This document shows positions 1 to 8,608 of a stretch of 64,000 nucleotides of DNA, in pieces. A program made the position numbers and the translations under genes. This DNA is from Acinetobacter sp. ANC 5054 (GTDB taxonomy: Bacteria > Pseudomonadota > Gammaproteobacteria > Pseudomonadales > Moraxellaceae), in contig NZ_NEGG01000001.1 of assembly GCF_002135295.1 (NCBI RefSeq), positions 248,001-312,000 of the forward strand. Reading direction: 5' to 3'. The notes beneath the pieces are model-generated. The model saw only the letters and a list, made by a program, of their open reading frames with translations, made no database searches and had not been told where the DNA came from. How positions within the stretch are numbered: position 1 is the stretch's first letter; each line of letters opens with the position of its first letter.

Positions 1-231
1 CGACAAGATCTCATTCTTGGTTCGCCAGTTTTGAATACCTTCAACATAACCATGATCATGGAAGTCCGTCTTTCGCACTTCTCTGTGATGTTCCCAGTGT
101 GACTTCATGCTGTCAGGCACGGGGCTAAAGCGTGGCTGACCTGTGCGATGTGTGCCATGTAATACATATTTATGTGCGAGCCATTCGAATCCATTTGCGA
201 CCACGAGACCTGCAATAAAACCTTTCCACAT
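1..231 (-). CDS. Fatty acid hydroxylase / sterol desaturase family protein (partial, 3' end outside window)
   Basis: Reading leftwards from an ATG at 229-231, the frame stays open to base 1 (77 codons). The start follows a strong AAGGAGG ribosome site about 11 nt upstream. The product begins MWKGFIAGLVVANGFEW and carries histidine clusters HKYVLHG (near residue 20) and HWEHH (near residue 45). These are typical of the di-iron membrane hydroxylase/desaturase superfamily, and the N-terminus is hydrophobic. The catalytic region is cut off, so the substrate cannot be told. It is divergent from the AraC regulator at 344, which may control it (inference). The 105-323 frame on the same strand is out of frame with these motifs and is a shadow. 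Confidence 0.75.
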   Translation of the reverse strand, partial: MWKGFIAGLVVANGFEWLAHKYVLHGTHRTGQPRFSPVPDSMKSHWEHHREVRKTDFHDHGYVEGIQNWRTKNEILS

Positions 232-343
232 ATGTCATACCTCCTTTTCTTCCTCAAACTATAAAGAACGAAAAAGGCTAGATATTGACCTTTTTTTTTA
301 ATATTATTGACAAAACACGACAATACCCAAGAATTAGAACAAG

Positions 344-1360
344 ATGCAGCAGCTCAAAGATTACACTGGCTCGGTCTATGGTGGACTGGGACATTTACTC
401 TACGCTTATCACCAAAGTGAAGGTTTAAATATTTCCGAAAAACTGAATAAAGTTCAAAACTTAGAACGTTTTGACTATGTGGTTTGGCGTGATTTATTAA
501 TGGATTTAGATCAACAATTACAAAAACCTGCACTGGGTTTAGAGATTGCTGAACATGTCCAACCCAAGCATATTGGGATTATTGCCTACATCGCCTTATC
601 ATGTGAAAACTTAGGTGAAGCGTTAATGCGTTATCATGACTTTCACCGATTAATCTTTGATGGCAGCCCCTTACTGATTGAAATGCAAAATGATTTTTTT
701 TCGATCGGCTGGAAAGATTTGCCCATGAATATGGCGAATCAGCTGACCGATGAAATTGCGATTGCCATAATGTTGCAATTTCTCAAACTGTTTATGCGCT
801 TTGAAGATATCAATTTGCATGAAGTGCATTTTCATAATCCAGCACCGAAAAATGTCGCGCAATATGAACAGTATTTCCGCTGTAAAGTGCGTTTTTCGCA
901 GGAAAAATCCAAAGTCATTGTACCGATTCAAGAATTATCCCGCCCTTTTTCACAAGGTGATCAAACCTTACAAAAGTTGTTAATGCAGCAAGCCCAATCA
1001 TTATTGGAAAAACTGCCGAATACCACCCAAATAGACCAACGCCTACAGCAAGCCATTTTAATGGGCTTACAGAAAAATTTATTTCAAATTGAACATATTG
1101 CTACCCAACTCAATCTCTCGGTCCGTCAGTTACAACGGCACTTACAACAACAAGGGACCACCTATCAACAGCGTATGCAAGAAGTCCGTTGCATGATGGC
1201 GGAAGAGTTCTTAAGAGATCCGCATTTAAGCCTGCAAGAGATTGCGCTGTTACTGGGCTATTCAGAACAAAGTGCCTTTCAACGGGCCTTCAAGCAATGG
1301 CGCAACATCACGCCACAACAATCACGACAAATGCATATTGCTCAAATGCAATCAATTTGA
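344..1360 (+). CDS. AraC family transcriptional regulator
   Basis: A 338-aa protein. Residues ~1-210 resemble the arabinose-binding-like sensor/dimerisation domain of OruR/AraC-type regulators. Residues ~235-330 form the double helix-turn-helix: the segment around IATQLNLSVRQLQRHLQ is the first HTH, and IALLLGYSEQSAFQRAF followed by WRNITPQQSR is the second HTH with the family signature. It is a DNA-binding activator or repressor; the ligand is unknown. It lies divergent from the partial hydroxylase gene, with about 110 bp of shared promoter region, so that gene is a likely target. The ATG at 344 has only a weak ribosome site. Confidence 0.85.
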   Translation: MQQLKDYTGSVYGGLGHLLYAYHQSEGLNISEKLNKVQNLERFDYVVWRDLLMDLDQQLQKPALGLEIAEHVQPKHIGIIAYIALSCENLGEALMRYHDFHRLIFDGSPLLIEMQNDFFSIGWKDLPMNMANQLTDEIAIAIMLQFLKLFMRFEDINLHEVHFHNPAPKNVAQYEQYFRCKVRFSQEKSKVIVPIQELSRPFSQGDQTLQKLLMQQAQSLLEKLPNTTQIDQRLQQAILMGLQKNLFQIEHIATQLNLSVRQLQRHLQQQGTTYQQRMQEVRCMMAEEFLRDPHLSLQEIALLLGYSEQSAFQRAFKQWRNITPQQSRQMHIAQMQSI

Positions 1361-1520
1361 GCATTTTTTGATTTCAGATTGTGATTTGTCACAAAATCTG
1401 TTTAATCTATAGTCAAATTCATCAGATCAAATACAAATAAGATCAATGAGCACATTCAAGTGAATTTGAATTGAATGATGACACTTTATGCACAATGAAA
1501 AAAAACAACTGGAGTCATGC

Positions 1521-2207
1521 ATGAATAAATATTTAGCAGAGTTAATCGGTACGTTTTGGTTAGTCTTTGGTGGCTGTGGTAGTGCCGTCTTGGCTGCGGC
1601 ATTCCCTGAATTAGGTATTGGCTTTGCAGGTGTTGCTCTAGCTTTCGGTTTAACCGTCCTTACAGGCGCGTATGCACTGGGGCATATCTCAGGTGGACAT
1701 TTTAACCCAGCGGTGAGTATTGGCTTATGGGCAGGTGGTCGCTTTGAAGCCAAAGAACTTGCTCCTTACATTATTTCACAGCTGATCGGTGCAACATTGG
1801 CTGCATTCATTCTCTACATCATTGTACAAGGCCAAGCCGGCTTTACGGGTGTCGGTGGCTTTGCAACCAATGGTTTTGGCGAATTGTCTCCAGGTAAATA
1901 TTCGATGATGTCAGCATTGATCATTGAAATTGTCCTGACCGCGATGTTCCTGATTGTGATTATGGGTGCGACAGACAAGCGTGCGCCTGCTGGATTCGCT
2001 CCAATTGCCATAGGTTTGGCGTTGACCCTGATCCATTTAATCAGTATTCCAGTGACCAATACTTCAGTGAACCCTGCACGTAGTATGGGTGTCGCATTCT
2101 TTGCAGAAACAGCTGCATTATCTCAAGTCTGGTTATTCTGGGTTGCCCCAATTATTGGTGCAGTCATTGGCGCAGTGATTTACAAAATCATGGCGAAAGA
2201 AGCATAG
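1521..2207 (+). CDS. aqpZ: Aquaporin Z
   Basis: A 228-aa inner-membrane water channel of the MIP family, six membrane helices plus two half-helices. The two signature loops are visible: GHFNPAVS (near residue 63) and [10 protein letters not shown] (near residue 185), the latter with the conserved arginine of the selectivity filter. Length matches E. coli AqpZ (231 aa). I start it at 1521, preceded by TGGAGT at proper spacing and yielding [15 protein letters not shown] as in the family; an upstream in-frame ATG at 1488 would add a non-conserved 11-residue extension. It ends just before a strong terminator, so it appears monocistronic. Confidence 0.93.
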   Translation: MNKYLAELIGTFWLVFGGCGSAVLAAAFPELGIGFAGVALAFGLTVLTGAYALGHISGGHFNPAVSIGLWAGGRFEAKELAPYIISQLIGATLAAFILYIIVQGQAGFTGVGGFATNGFGELSPGKYSMMSALIIEIVLTAMFLIVIMGATDKRAPAGFAPIAIGLALTLIHLISIPVTNTSVNPARSMGVAFFAETAALSQVWLFWVAPIIGAVIGAVIYKIMAKEA

Positions 2208-2224
2208 GATTTGATAGGTATGAT

Positions 2225-2253
2225 AAAAAAAGCTCACTTCGGTGAGCTTTTTT
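2225..2253 (+). terminator. Rho-independent terminator of aqpZ
   Basis: Stem AAAAGCTCAC / GTGAGCTTTT with a TTCG loop followed by a T run, directly after the aqpZ stop codon. The A run on the other side could also let it serve the minus-strand gene ending at 2292. Confidence 0.85.
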
Positions 2254-2268
2254 GTTCCATGTGGAACA
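2253..2268. promoter_or_regulatory. parS-like 16-bp palindrome (candidate ParB site)
   Basis: TGTTCCATGTGGAACA has 7-bp perfect arms (TGTTCCA/TGGAACA). It differs by one central base from the Pseudomonas-type parS TGTTCCACGTGGAACA. It lies intergenically between two convergent genes, as parS sites often do. Function as a chromosome-partition site is inferred from the match only. Confidence 0.5.
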
Positions 2269-2291
2269 TTTTTTAAGCAATATACTTGTAC

Positions 2292-2540
2292 TTATAAAAA
2301 TGGATTTTCGACTTCACTATCATCACTGCCCTGCTCTATCTGTTCAGGTAAATCTGTTTCTGCTTCTAAACTTTGCACCACATCATTTAAAAAGGCCTGT
2401 AAGGCTTTTGCCGCAGCCAAACCCGCTTGGTCCTTGGTCAGTTGTAAATTGCCATACAGGTTAATGCGATCTTCACCATTTTCTAAGGTTAGATCATGAA
2501 TTGCATGTGATTCTGTGCCATTTTCATAAGGCTTAAACAT
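2292..2540 (-). CDS. Conserved small hypothetical protein
   Basis: An 82-aa acidic protein of unknown function beginning MFKPYENGTESHAIHDLTLENGEDRI. I start it at 2540 because AAAGGAA stands correctly upstream; the longer frame to 2579 adds a lysine-rich stretch with no better start. It has no signal peptide or membrane segment. The middle (LTKDQAGLAAAKALQAFLNDVVQSLE) looks helical and the C-terminus is acidic (EQGSDDSEVENPF). It lies between aqpZ (convergent) and the endonuclease gene on the same strand. Confidence 0.65.
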   Translation of the reverse strand: MFKPYENGTESHAIHDLTLENGEDRINLYGNLQLTKDQAGLAAAKALQAFLNDVVQSLEAETDLPEQIEQGSDDSEVENPFL

Positions 2541-2654
2541 CGACTTTTCCTTTCTTGTTATCGTCTTCGAGCTATACAAATACGTGAAAAATTGACATAC
2601 GGCAAGAGATCAACCTGCCGTGCTCTTCATTTTTTCCAGTTTAAGTCGCTTGAA

Positions 2655-3761
2655 TTACTTAAGAATTTGCAATATGTACTGCAAAATTTCCTCAATCAAT
2701 TGCTTCACAAGTGCATCTTGATCGGTGCTATTGCCGGATGAAGTTGAATGTGTCTCAGTGCTTGAACTATTCGTACTCGACCCACCATTCGATTTAAACT
2801 GCTTTTGTAATGCCTGAATTTGATCTTCGGCAACATCTGCTGCACATTGGCTTTCTGCATCCCAATGTAAATAGGCAATTTCACTGTTTTGTTTTACATC
2901 AGTGGCTTTTAATGGCAAGCGATAGGTATTTCGTTTTTGGTCTTCGGTTAACTCAGGAAAAATATTGATCCCTGTGAGCTCTTCCAAAGCACAAATGCTC
3001 ATAATCTTGACGGTAGGTGCAGTATTTTTTAGCGTATTGTCAGCATAATAAACACCTGCAACGCCCTTTTTTGGCAAGTACAGCGCTTTATAGGTTGCTG
3101 TTGGCACAATGACCTTATTGCTACCGACCGTTTTTAATTTTTTTGCACTATAAATAGGGCCAGTGACCACATAGACATTTTGCTTTTGTTTGGTCACCAG
3201 CGCACGCGTTGCTTCTTCCAGTTCGCGCCACACTTGTTGATTATTTTTCGGGGCTTGCGGCACCATATTCGCCAATGAAAAGCTATCTAGCTGTGCAGCT
3301 TTGTTGGGCATATCGGCATTCGGTGCCATATGTCCACGGTCATAGCCCGTCGATTTATAGTCAGATAGCAAGGCACGAAACTCAGATGGCACACGTGTTT
3401 CTTCGTGGAAGTTATCTTCACGTGGAATCTTTTGACTTAAACGTGCCGGCGTGAGCGATTCAGCGACCCAAAGCGGGGTCTTCGACACACCTGAATACAT
3501 CAGGTTAAAGCCATTAAAACAGAGTGGAAAGCTGTTTTTATGCAAGCTCTCTTTAACCAAATAAGGTGGAACTGAACGGTAAAATTGGTCGAGACAGGCA
3601 CTATTCGAGCTTGTTGTCATCGATACCAGTTGCTGAATTTTTTCCTGCCCGAAAGCAATGGCAAAACTCCCCGTGGCCACTAAGCCCAATAGCACTTTAA
3701 TGCCATTTTGACCCAATAACTGAGATAAAGGATTTGCTGAATTGCGTTTCTTTTTTGCCAT
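2655..3761 (-). CDS. DNA/RNA non-specific endonuclease (NUC1 family), membrane-anchored
   Basis: A 368-aa protein of the ββα-metal endonuclease family. An N-terminal basic stretch and hydrophobic segment (residues ~19-40, GIKVLLGLVATGSFAIAFG) suggest a signal anchor with an exported catalytic domain. The hallmark DRGHMAPNADM (near residue 140) gives the catalytic His, and the downstream NNQQVWRELE gives the metal-binding Asn helix. Residues ~325-350 are a Ser/Thr-rich linker before a short hydrophobic tail. The likely role is degradation of extracellular or periplasmic nucleic acid (inference). It reads as a single gene. Confidence 0.88.
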   Translation of the reverse strand: MAKKKRNSANPLSQLLGQNGIKVLLGLVATGSFAIAFGQEKIQQLVSMTTSSNSACLDQFYRSVPPYLVKESLHKNSFPLCFNGFNLMYSGVSKTPLWVAESLTPARLSQKIPREDNFHEETRVPSEFRALLSDYKSTGYDRGHMAPNADMPNKAAQLDSFSLANMVPQAPKNNQQVWRELEEATRALVTKQKQNVYVVTGPIYSAKKLKTVGSNKVIVPTATYKALYLPKKGVAGVYYADNTLKNTAPTVKIMSICALEELTGINIFPELTEDQKRNTYRLPLKATDVKQNSEIAYLHWDAESQCAADVAEDQIQALQKQFKSNGGSSTNSSSTETHSTSSGNSTDQDALVKQLIEEILQYILQILK

Positions 3762-4025
3762 GATTTACAACGTTGACCATTAAAAAGGGCTATTTTTCCG
3801 CAGCTTATCAAGGGTAGGAATTTTAGTACACTTTTCTTTTTTAATTTGCTTAACAAACATACAAATATTGCTTAACAAAACAACAGTCGATGTAACTTTA
3901 TGTCGCAGTTGTACAGGCCTTTATAAGCGATCCTGAAACAGTTCCGTATGTTTGATTGAATTGTGCCAAAGAATTATGACAAGGTAAAAATACGAAATAT
4001 TGCGATAAAAATATACGGAGTCGTT

Positions 4026-4733
4026 ATGCATTCTAAAATTTTAGGTTTAGGTTTAATTTCAGGGTTAATGAGTGCAGCAGCATTTGCAGAGCCTCCCATT
4101 CAACCCGGAGATACATTAGAAAGCCTATCTAAAGTCAAAATTGTGACCACAGTGAATGGTCAACCCGGTTCAATTGAAGAACTCGTATCTAGCGGTCAAA
4201 TTAAGCTGGCTGAAGGTACTGGTACAGAAATCAGTGCAACATCAAATGAGCAAGCATTAGATCCAGCTCAAGTTGAAACCGCTCAAATTGACCCAAATGC
4301 ACCTGCGGTCGAACAACCAAGTGCAGAGCTTGCTGCAGCTGAAGCTGAAAATGCATTGCCTGCCGAACAACAAAATCTAGCGGCCGCACCACAAGCGCCT
4401 GTCACTGAACCAGTCGAAGTACAGCAAGAAAGTGCAGCGATCGCACCCGTACAAGACAGTAGCGCAGCTCCGATTATTGCATCTTCTGCTGAAACACCAG
4501 TCAATGGCGATGAACAAGCTGCGGCAGCATTGCCTGAAACAGCTCAACCACAGCAAGATGCATTCATGGCTGCGCCTGAAGCACCAAATGCGGGTGTTGC
4601 AGATGCACCAATGCAAGCCAACCCTGAAGCACCAAACGCAGACGAAGCCATTCAAGCAGCTCCAGAAGCACCTGTAGCGGATGATGCGATTCAAGCTGTA
4701 CCTGAAGCATCTGCGGATGCAACCATCAATTAA
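4026..4733 (+). CDS. Exported Ala/Pro/Glu-rich protein of unknown function
   Basis: A 235-aa protein with a clear signal peptide (MHSKILGLGLISGLMSAAAFA, cleavage after AFA near residue 21). A short conserved-looking segment (residues ~22-70: GDTLESLSKVKIVTTVNGQPGSIEEL) is followed by a long low-complexity tail rich in Ala, Pro, Glu and Gln with loose repeats of PEAPNA / PEAPVADDAIQA. It is probably periplasmic or envelope-associated. I start it at 4026 (GGAG nine bases upstream); the longer frame from 3963 would bury the signal peptide. No enzyme motif is seen. Confidence 0.75.
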   Translation: MHSKILGLGLISGLMSAAAFAEPPIQPGDTLESLSKVKIVTTVNGQPGSIEELVSSGQIKLAEGTGTEISATSNEQALDPAQVETAQIDPNAPAVEQPSAELAAAEAENALPAEQQNLAAAPQAPVTEPVEVQQESAAIAPVQDSSAAPIIASSAETPVNGDEQAAAALPETAQPQQDAFMAAPEAPNAGVADAPMQANPEAPNADEAIQAAPEAPVADDAIQAVPEASADATIN

Positions 4734-4763
4734 GACGTGCTTAGGATATTGAGATATTCATAT

Positions 4764-4805
4764 GCATGACTTTGCTCGCGCAATTCCTCCCAGAAAAAGT
4801 CATGC
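4764..4805. repeat. 10-bp inverted repeat downstream of the exported protein gene
   Basis: Perfect arms GCATGACTTT (4764-4773) and AAAGTCATGC (4796-4805) around a 22-nt loop. There is no T run, so this is a hairpin in the 3' untranslated region rather than a classical terminator. Confidence 0.5.
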
Positions 4806-4861
4806 GATGAATCGCTCAACTCAACACGACAAAAGACCAAACCTAGATATAGGAAAGAAAT

Positions 4862-4891
4862 AAAAAAGCCAGGATTGACCTGGCTTTTTTT
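4862..4891. terminator. Bidirectional terminator between 4026-4733 gene and kup
   Basis: Stem GCCAGG/CCTGGC with a 5-nt loop, flanked by six A on the left and seven T on the right, between two convergent genes. Confidence 0.85.
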
Positions 4892-4910
4892 ATTTTGAGA
4901 AAAAATCGAA

Positions 4911-6791
4911 TTAAATTTCGATTTGACTACCTAACTCCACAACACGGTTGGTTGGAATTTGATAGAAATCACTGACTGGACTGGTGTTACGTTGCATCGA
5001 AATAAATAACTTCTCACGCCACGGCGCCATGCCCTCGCCCAAAGTATGAATAATTCGATCACGAGAAATAAAGAAGCTAATTTGCATCAAGTCAAATTCA
5101 AAACCGAGTTCGTTATAAGCTTGCTCTAAAGCTGCTGGAATATTCGGCTGATCTTTAAAACCGTAGAACATCGTCACTTTATAGAAACGCTCATCCAATT
5201 TTTCCACAATAAGACGCTCACTTGCCGGTACAAATGGCACATCTCGCGTATTGACCGTAACCATCACATTACGCTCATGCAGCACTTTATTGTGCTTGAT
5301 ATTATGCAGCATCGCATGCGGCACAATTTCAGGTGTTCCTGTTAAAAATACCGCATCACCCGGTACAAATTTCGTTTCGCTCCCCATGCTTACGCTGCGG
5401 ATGAACAAGTCAATTGGTAAGGCATCTCGGCTAAGTCGATTCAAGACTAGCGCACGTCCATCTTTCCATGTCATCAGGATGGTAAATAACACCGCACCAA
5501 TTAAGATTGGCACCCAGCCCCCTGCCACAATTTTTAACGATGTTGATGCCACAAATATCAAGTCAATGAGTAAAAATGGTACGGCAAACAGTGCCACCTT
5601 CCATACCGGCCAGCGCCAAAAACCGTATGCTAAGAAAGAAATTAAAATCGTACCGCAGAGCATGGTCATGGTAACTGCCACGCCATATGCGCTGGCAAGA
5701 TTGGCACTATTTTCAAATAATAAAATTAAGATGAGCACCGAAATAAACAATGCCCAGTTAATAAATGGCAAATAAATCTGACCACGTTCAACATCCGACG
5801 TATGTTTCACCGATAGGCGTGGCAAATAGCGCAATTGAATGGCCTGATTGACCATTGAGAACACCCCAGTGATCACCGCTTGAGAGGCAATCACGGCTGC
5901 GGCTGTTGCCAATGCAATCATTGGATAGAGCGCCCATTCTGGGATCAACATATAGAACGGATTTGCCAAGGCTTCTGGCTCACGCAATAACAGTGCGCCC
6001 TGCCCTGCATAATTCAGCAGCAAACATGGCATGACCACGAAAAACCAAGCCAAGCGTATCGGTAAGCGACCAAAATGCCCCATATCCGCATAGATTGCCT
6101 CACCACCCGTCATGGTCAAGATCACCGCACCCATCGTCAAAAATGCCACATAAGGCTGATGTACCACAAAATTAAAGGCCCAATGTGGACTAATCATGGT
6201 TAAGACGAATGGTGTCTGTGAAATACTCCATATCCCCAAAGCACCAATGGATAAAAACCAAGTCAACGTTAATGGACCAAAGAATTTACCCATCGTGCCC
6301 GTACCATGGCGTTGGACTAAAAATAGCCCGGCCAAAATACCAATCGATAAGGGTTCAAGCCATTGGTTGAATACCGGTGTAGCAATACTTAAGCCTTCAA
6401 TTGCTGACAGGACCGAAATTGCAGGGGTAATAATACCGTCGCCAAAAAACAGCGATGCCCCCACGAAGCCGAGTGCAATCAAATATATTTTCTTATTTTC
6501 TGCAATACGTGTGGTTCGCAAATTCAAAGCCAAGAGCGACATAATACCGCCCTCACCGTTGTTATCTGCACGCATGATCACACTGACGTACTTAAAGCTA
6601 ATCGTCAGCATAATGCACCAGAAAATCAGCGACAGAATACCCATCACTGTGGCTTCAGTAATCGCCAAGTGTGCTGTGAGGAAACATTGGCGTAGTGCAT
6701 ATAATGGACTGGTTCCAATGTCACCGAATACTACGCCCAAAGCTGCCAATGTAATGGCAGGCAATGCGGCTTTTTGTGCAGTACTTTGCAT
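4911..6791 (-). CDS. kup: Low-affinity potassium transporter Kup
   Basis: A 626-aa integral membrane protein of the KUP/HAK/KT family, about 12 hydrophobic segments over the first ~430 residues and a cytoplasmic C-terminal region. The family signature [19 protein letters not shown] lies at residues ~19-37, and [18 protein letters not shown] at ~118. It imports potassium with protons. Length matches E. coli Kup (622 aa). It is transcribed away from tRNA-Ser, from the 6792-6872 intergenic region. Confidence 0.95.
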   Translation of the reverse strand: MQSTAQKAALPAITLAALGVVFGDIGTSPLYALRQCFLTAHLAITEATVMGILSLIFWCIMLTISFKYVSVIMRADNNGEGGIMSLLALNLRTTRIAENKKIYLIALGFVGASLFFGDGIITPAISVLSAIEGLSIATPVFNQWLEPLSIGILAGLFLVQRHGTGTMGKFFGPLTLTWFLSIGALGIWSISQTPFVLTMISPHWAFNFVVHQPYVAFLTMGAVILTMTGGEAIYADMGHFGRLPIRLAWFFVVMPCLLLNYAGQGALLLREPEALANPFYMLIPEWALYPMIALATAAAVIASQAVITGVFSMVNQAIQLRYLPRLSVKHTSDVERGQIYLPFINWALFISVLILILLFENSANLASAYGVAVTMTMLCGTILISFLAYGFWRWPVWKVALFAVPFLLIDLIFVASTSLKIVAGGWVPILIGAVLFTILMTWKDGRALVLNRLSRDALPIDLFIRSVSMGSETKFVPGDAVFLTGTPEIVPHAMLHNIKHNKVLHERNVMVTVNTRDVPFVPASERLIVEKLDERFYKVTMFYGFKDQPNIPAALEQAYNELGFEFDLMQISFFISRDRIIHTLGEGMAPWREKLFISMQRNTSPVSDFYQIPTNRVVELGSQIEI

Positions 6792-6872
6792 ATTTTGTCT
6801 TCAATTTTTAGACAGTATTTTGGCGAATCATAGCATCGGTCAGGAAGTTTTTCTCTAAATCTATTGTTTCTC

Positions 6873-6901
6873 TTGGCAGAATAATTTTTTTTCGCTATCA
6901 T
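6873..6901 (+). promoter_or_regulatory. Likely σ70 promoter of tRNA-Ser
   Basis: TTGGCA (6873-6878), a 17-nt spacer and TATCAT (6896-6901) stand 13 bp before the mature tRNA. Confidence 0.55.
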
Positions 6902-6914
6902 CCACCGCGCAAAA

Positions 6915-7005
6915 GGTGAAGTGTCCGAGTGGCTGAAGGAGCACGCCTGGAAAGTGTGTATACGTTTATAGCGTATCGAGGGTTCGAATCCCTCTTTCAC
7001 CGCCA
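6915..7005 (+). tRNA. tRNA-Ser(GGA)
   Basis: 91 nt including an encoded CCA. Acceptor arms GGTGAAG/TTTCACC pair with one G-U. The anticodon stem CACGC/GTGTG encloses loop CTGGAAA, so the anticodon is GGA. A long variable arm typical of class II tRNA (Ser) is present, and the T arm reads GAGGGTTCGAATCCCTC. It is the insertion site of island 1: the integrase gene follows 180 bp downstream in the same direction. Confidence 0.95.
6989..6998 (+). repeat. Putative attL core in tRNA-Ser 3' end
   Basis: TCCCTCTTTC within the T arm and acceptor of tRNA-Ser, matched exactly at 29157-29166. Confidence 0.5.
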
Positions 7006-7037
7006 TATTTTACTCTCATGATGATTCATGAGGTCTT

Positions 7038-7070
7038 AAAAAGCTTAAACCTAAAGGGTTTAAGCTTTTT
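7038..7070 (+). terminator. Terminator downstream of tRNA-Ser
   Basis: A 14-bp perfect stem (AAAAAGCTTAAACC / GGTTTAAGCTTTTT) with a 5-nt loop and a following T run. Confidence 0.85.
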
Positions 7071-7118
7071 TTACATCTTATACAATCTACTTGATCTATT
7101 GCAAGCTTGATGTAATTG

Positions 7119-7165
7119 AGGGTATAACTGGGGGTATAATATTTTACCCCTAAAATTATACCCCC
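7119..7165. repeat. Repeated GGGGTATA sites upstream of the integrase gene
   Basis: GGGTATAACT is followed by GGGGGTATAAT (7130-7140), and a perfect inverted copy ATTATACCCCC lies at 7155-7165. The same kind of sequence recurs near the right end at 29078-29100. These are candidate integrase arm-type or excisionase/AlpA binding sites and overlap the integrase promoter. Confidence 0.5.
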
Positions 7166-7185
7166 AATTCTGTGGAATTATTGCC

Positions 7186-8382
7186 ATGCTTACAGATGCT
7201 CAAGTCAGAAAAATAAAACCTTTAGAAAAGAAAACTAAATACTCTGATGAAAAAGGCATGTATCTAGAGGTCACTCCTTCTGGAGGAATGCATTGGCGAA
7301 TGAAATTTCGTTTGAATGGAAAAGAGAATATCTTCAGTATTGGTACATACCCTGAGACTACCCTTGCACAGGCTCGTCGTGCGAGAGATGAAGCACGCTT
7401 CAAGCTTAAAGATGGAATCAATCCCAATGAAGCTAAGAAGCAAAAAAAATTGCAAGCCAATGAAAATACGCTTTTTAAAGCGCTTGCAATGGAATGGATG
7501 GAAGACCGCAAACCTGTCATTAAAGAAACCACGTATTTACGCGACCTATCCGTATTTGAAAAAGACCTATTCCCTACTTTAGGCAATATGCCAATTGATC
7601 AAATCAAGGGAAAAGATGTGCTTGCATGCGCAAAAAAAATCGAAGCTCGCGGCGCACTAGAAATGGCTAAACGGTCTATTCCTCTCACTGGTCGTATTTT
7701 TCGTTTTGCTATCCGTAAAGGTCTAATTGAGAATGACCCTACACCGCACTTAGGAGAGGCTTTAAAACCGCGTAAAACAAAGCATATGGCACGCTTAGAT
7801 ATTTCTGAGTTTCCGCCCTTCCTTGAGCGTATGGACCGCTATCACGGTAATCCAATGATCAAGACCGCCATTCAATTAATGACTTTAACTTTTGTGCGTA
7901 CTGCTGAGCTGAGAATGATGGAGTGGAATGAGATTGATTTTGATAATCATTTATGGAGAATTCCAGCAAATAAAATGAAAATGGCTCAACCTCATATTGT
8001 TCCACTATCTAAACAGGCTCTTGAGCTGATTGAAGGATTACGCCCACTTACAGGCAATAAGCAATACGTGTTCTACAATCACAGCACAGCCAAACCTATG
8101 AGCAGCAACGCTTTGCTCTGCGTAATTCGCACAATGGGCTATAACGGCAAGATGACAGGTCATGGCTTCCGTGGGCTTGCTTCAACAACCCTGCATGAAA
8201 AAGGCTATATGCATGATGCAATTGAAATTCAGTTGGCACATAGAGTTGGAAATGCTGTTTCTCAAGCGTATAACCACGCACAACATTTAGAATATCGAGT
8301 AAAGATGATGCAGGAATGGTCAGATTTTATTGATAGTTTAAGAAATAAAATTGTGCCTTTCCCTAAGCGGCAAATGATGTAA
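7186..8382 (+). CDS. P4-type tyrosine recombinase (integrase) of island 1
   Basis: A 398-aa site-specific integrase. Residues ~1-85 form the DUF4102 arm-binding domain (LTDAQVRKIKPLEKKTKYSD through FSIGTYPETTLAQAR). A core-binding domain occupies ~100-190 and the catalytic domain ~205-385. The catalytic residues are visible: Arg in FVRTAELRMMEW (near 240), His and Arg in HGFRGLAST (near 326), His in LAHRVGN and the nucleophile Tyr in QAYNHAQ (near 362). Position and direction relative to tRNA-Ser fit integration into the tRNA 3' end. Confidence 0.95.
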   Translation: MLTDAQVRKIKPLEKKTKYSDEKGMYLEVTPSGGMHWRMKFRLNGKENIFSIGTYPETTLAQARRARDEARFKLKDGINPNEAKKQKKLQANENTLFKALAMEWMEDRKPVIKETTYLRDLSVFEKDLFPTLGNMPIDQIKGKDVLACAKKIEARGALEMAKRSIPLTGRIFRFAIRKGLIENDPTPHLGEALKPRKTKHMARLDISEFPPFLERMDRYHGNPMIKTAIQLMTLTFVRTAELRMMEWNEIDFDNHLWRIPANKMKMAQPHIVPLSKQALELIEGLRPLTGNKQYVFYNHSTAKPMSSNALLCVIRTMGYNGKMTGHGFRGLASTTLHEKGYMHDAIEIQLAHRVGNAVSQAYNHAQHLEYRVKMMQEWSDFIDSLRNKIVPFPKRQMM

Positions 8383-8487
8383 AAGTCTATGTAATAAACT
8401 CAATTTTTAAGTTCATTTTATATGGCTATTTTGCAGATATAATATTTTTTCTACTTAAAATTTTTAAAAGTTTCTATGGTAGGTTTG

Positions 8488-8525
8488 TTTATTTCAGCGG
8501 CCACCGAAGTTGCTGCTGAAATAAA
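8488..8525. repeat. 11-bp inverted repeat between integrase and DUF262 genes
   Basis: TTTATTTCAGC (8488-8498) and GCTGAAATAAA (8515-8525) are perfect arms around a 16-nt loop, between convergent genes. It is possibly a weak terminator; there is no long T run. Confidence 0.45.
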
Positions 8526-8608
8526 ATTTAGATATTATTTTAATAAATAATTAAACAATATGTTGAGCTAGTTAGAATTACCTAATATCGCCTTGACCTA
8601 TAGTTTCC

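Noticed and set aside
105-323. 72-aa frame on the minus strand at the window start
   Set aside because: It is out of frame with the hydroxylase motifs and the strong RBS at 229-231; a shadow.
5251-6858. Long plus-strand frames opposite kup (174 and 220 aa)
   Set aside because: They are antisense to a conserved transporter with no protein features of their own.
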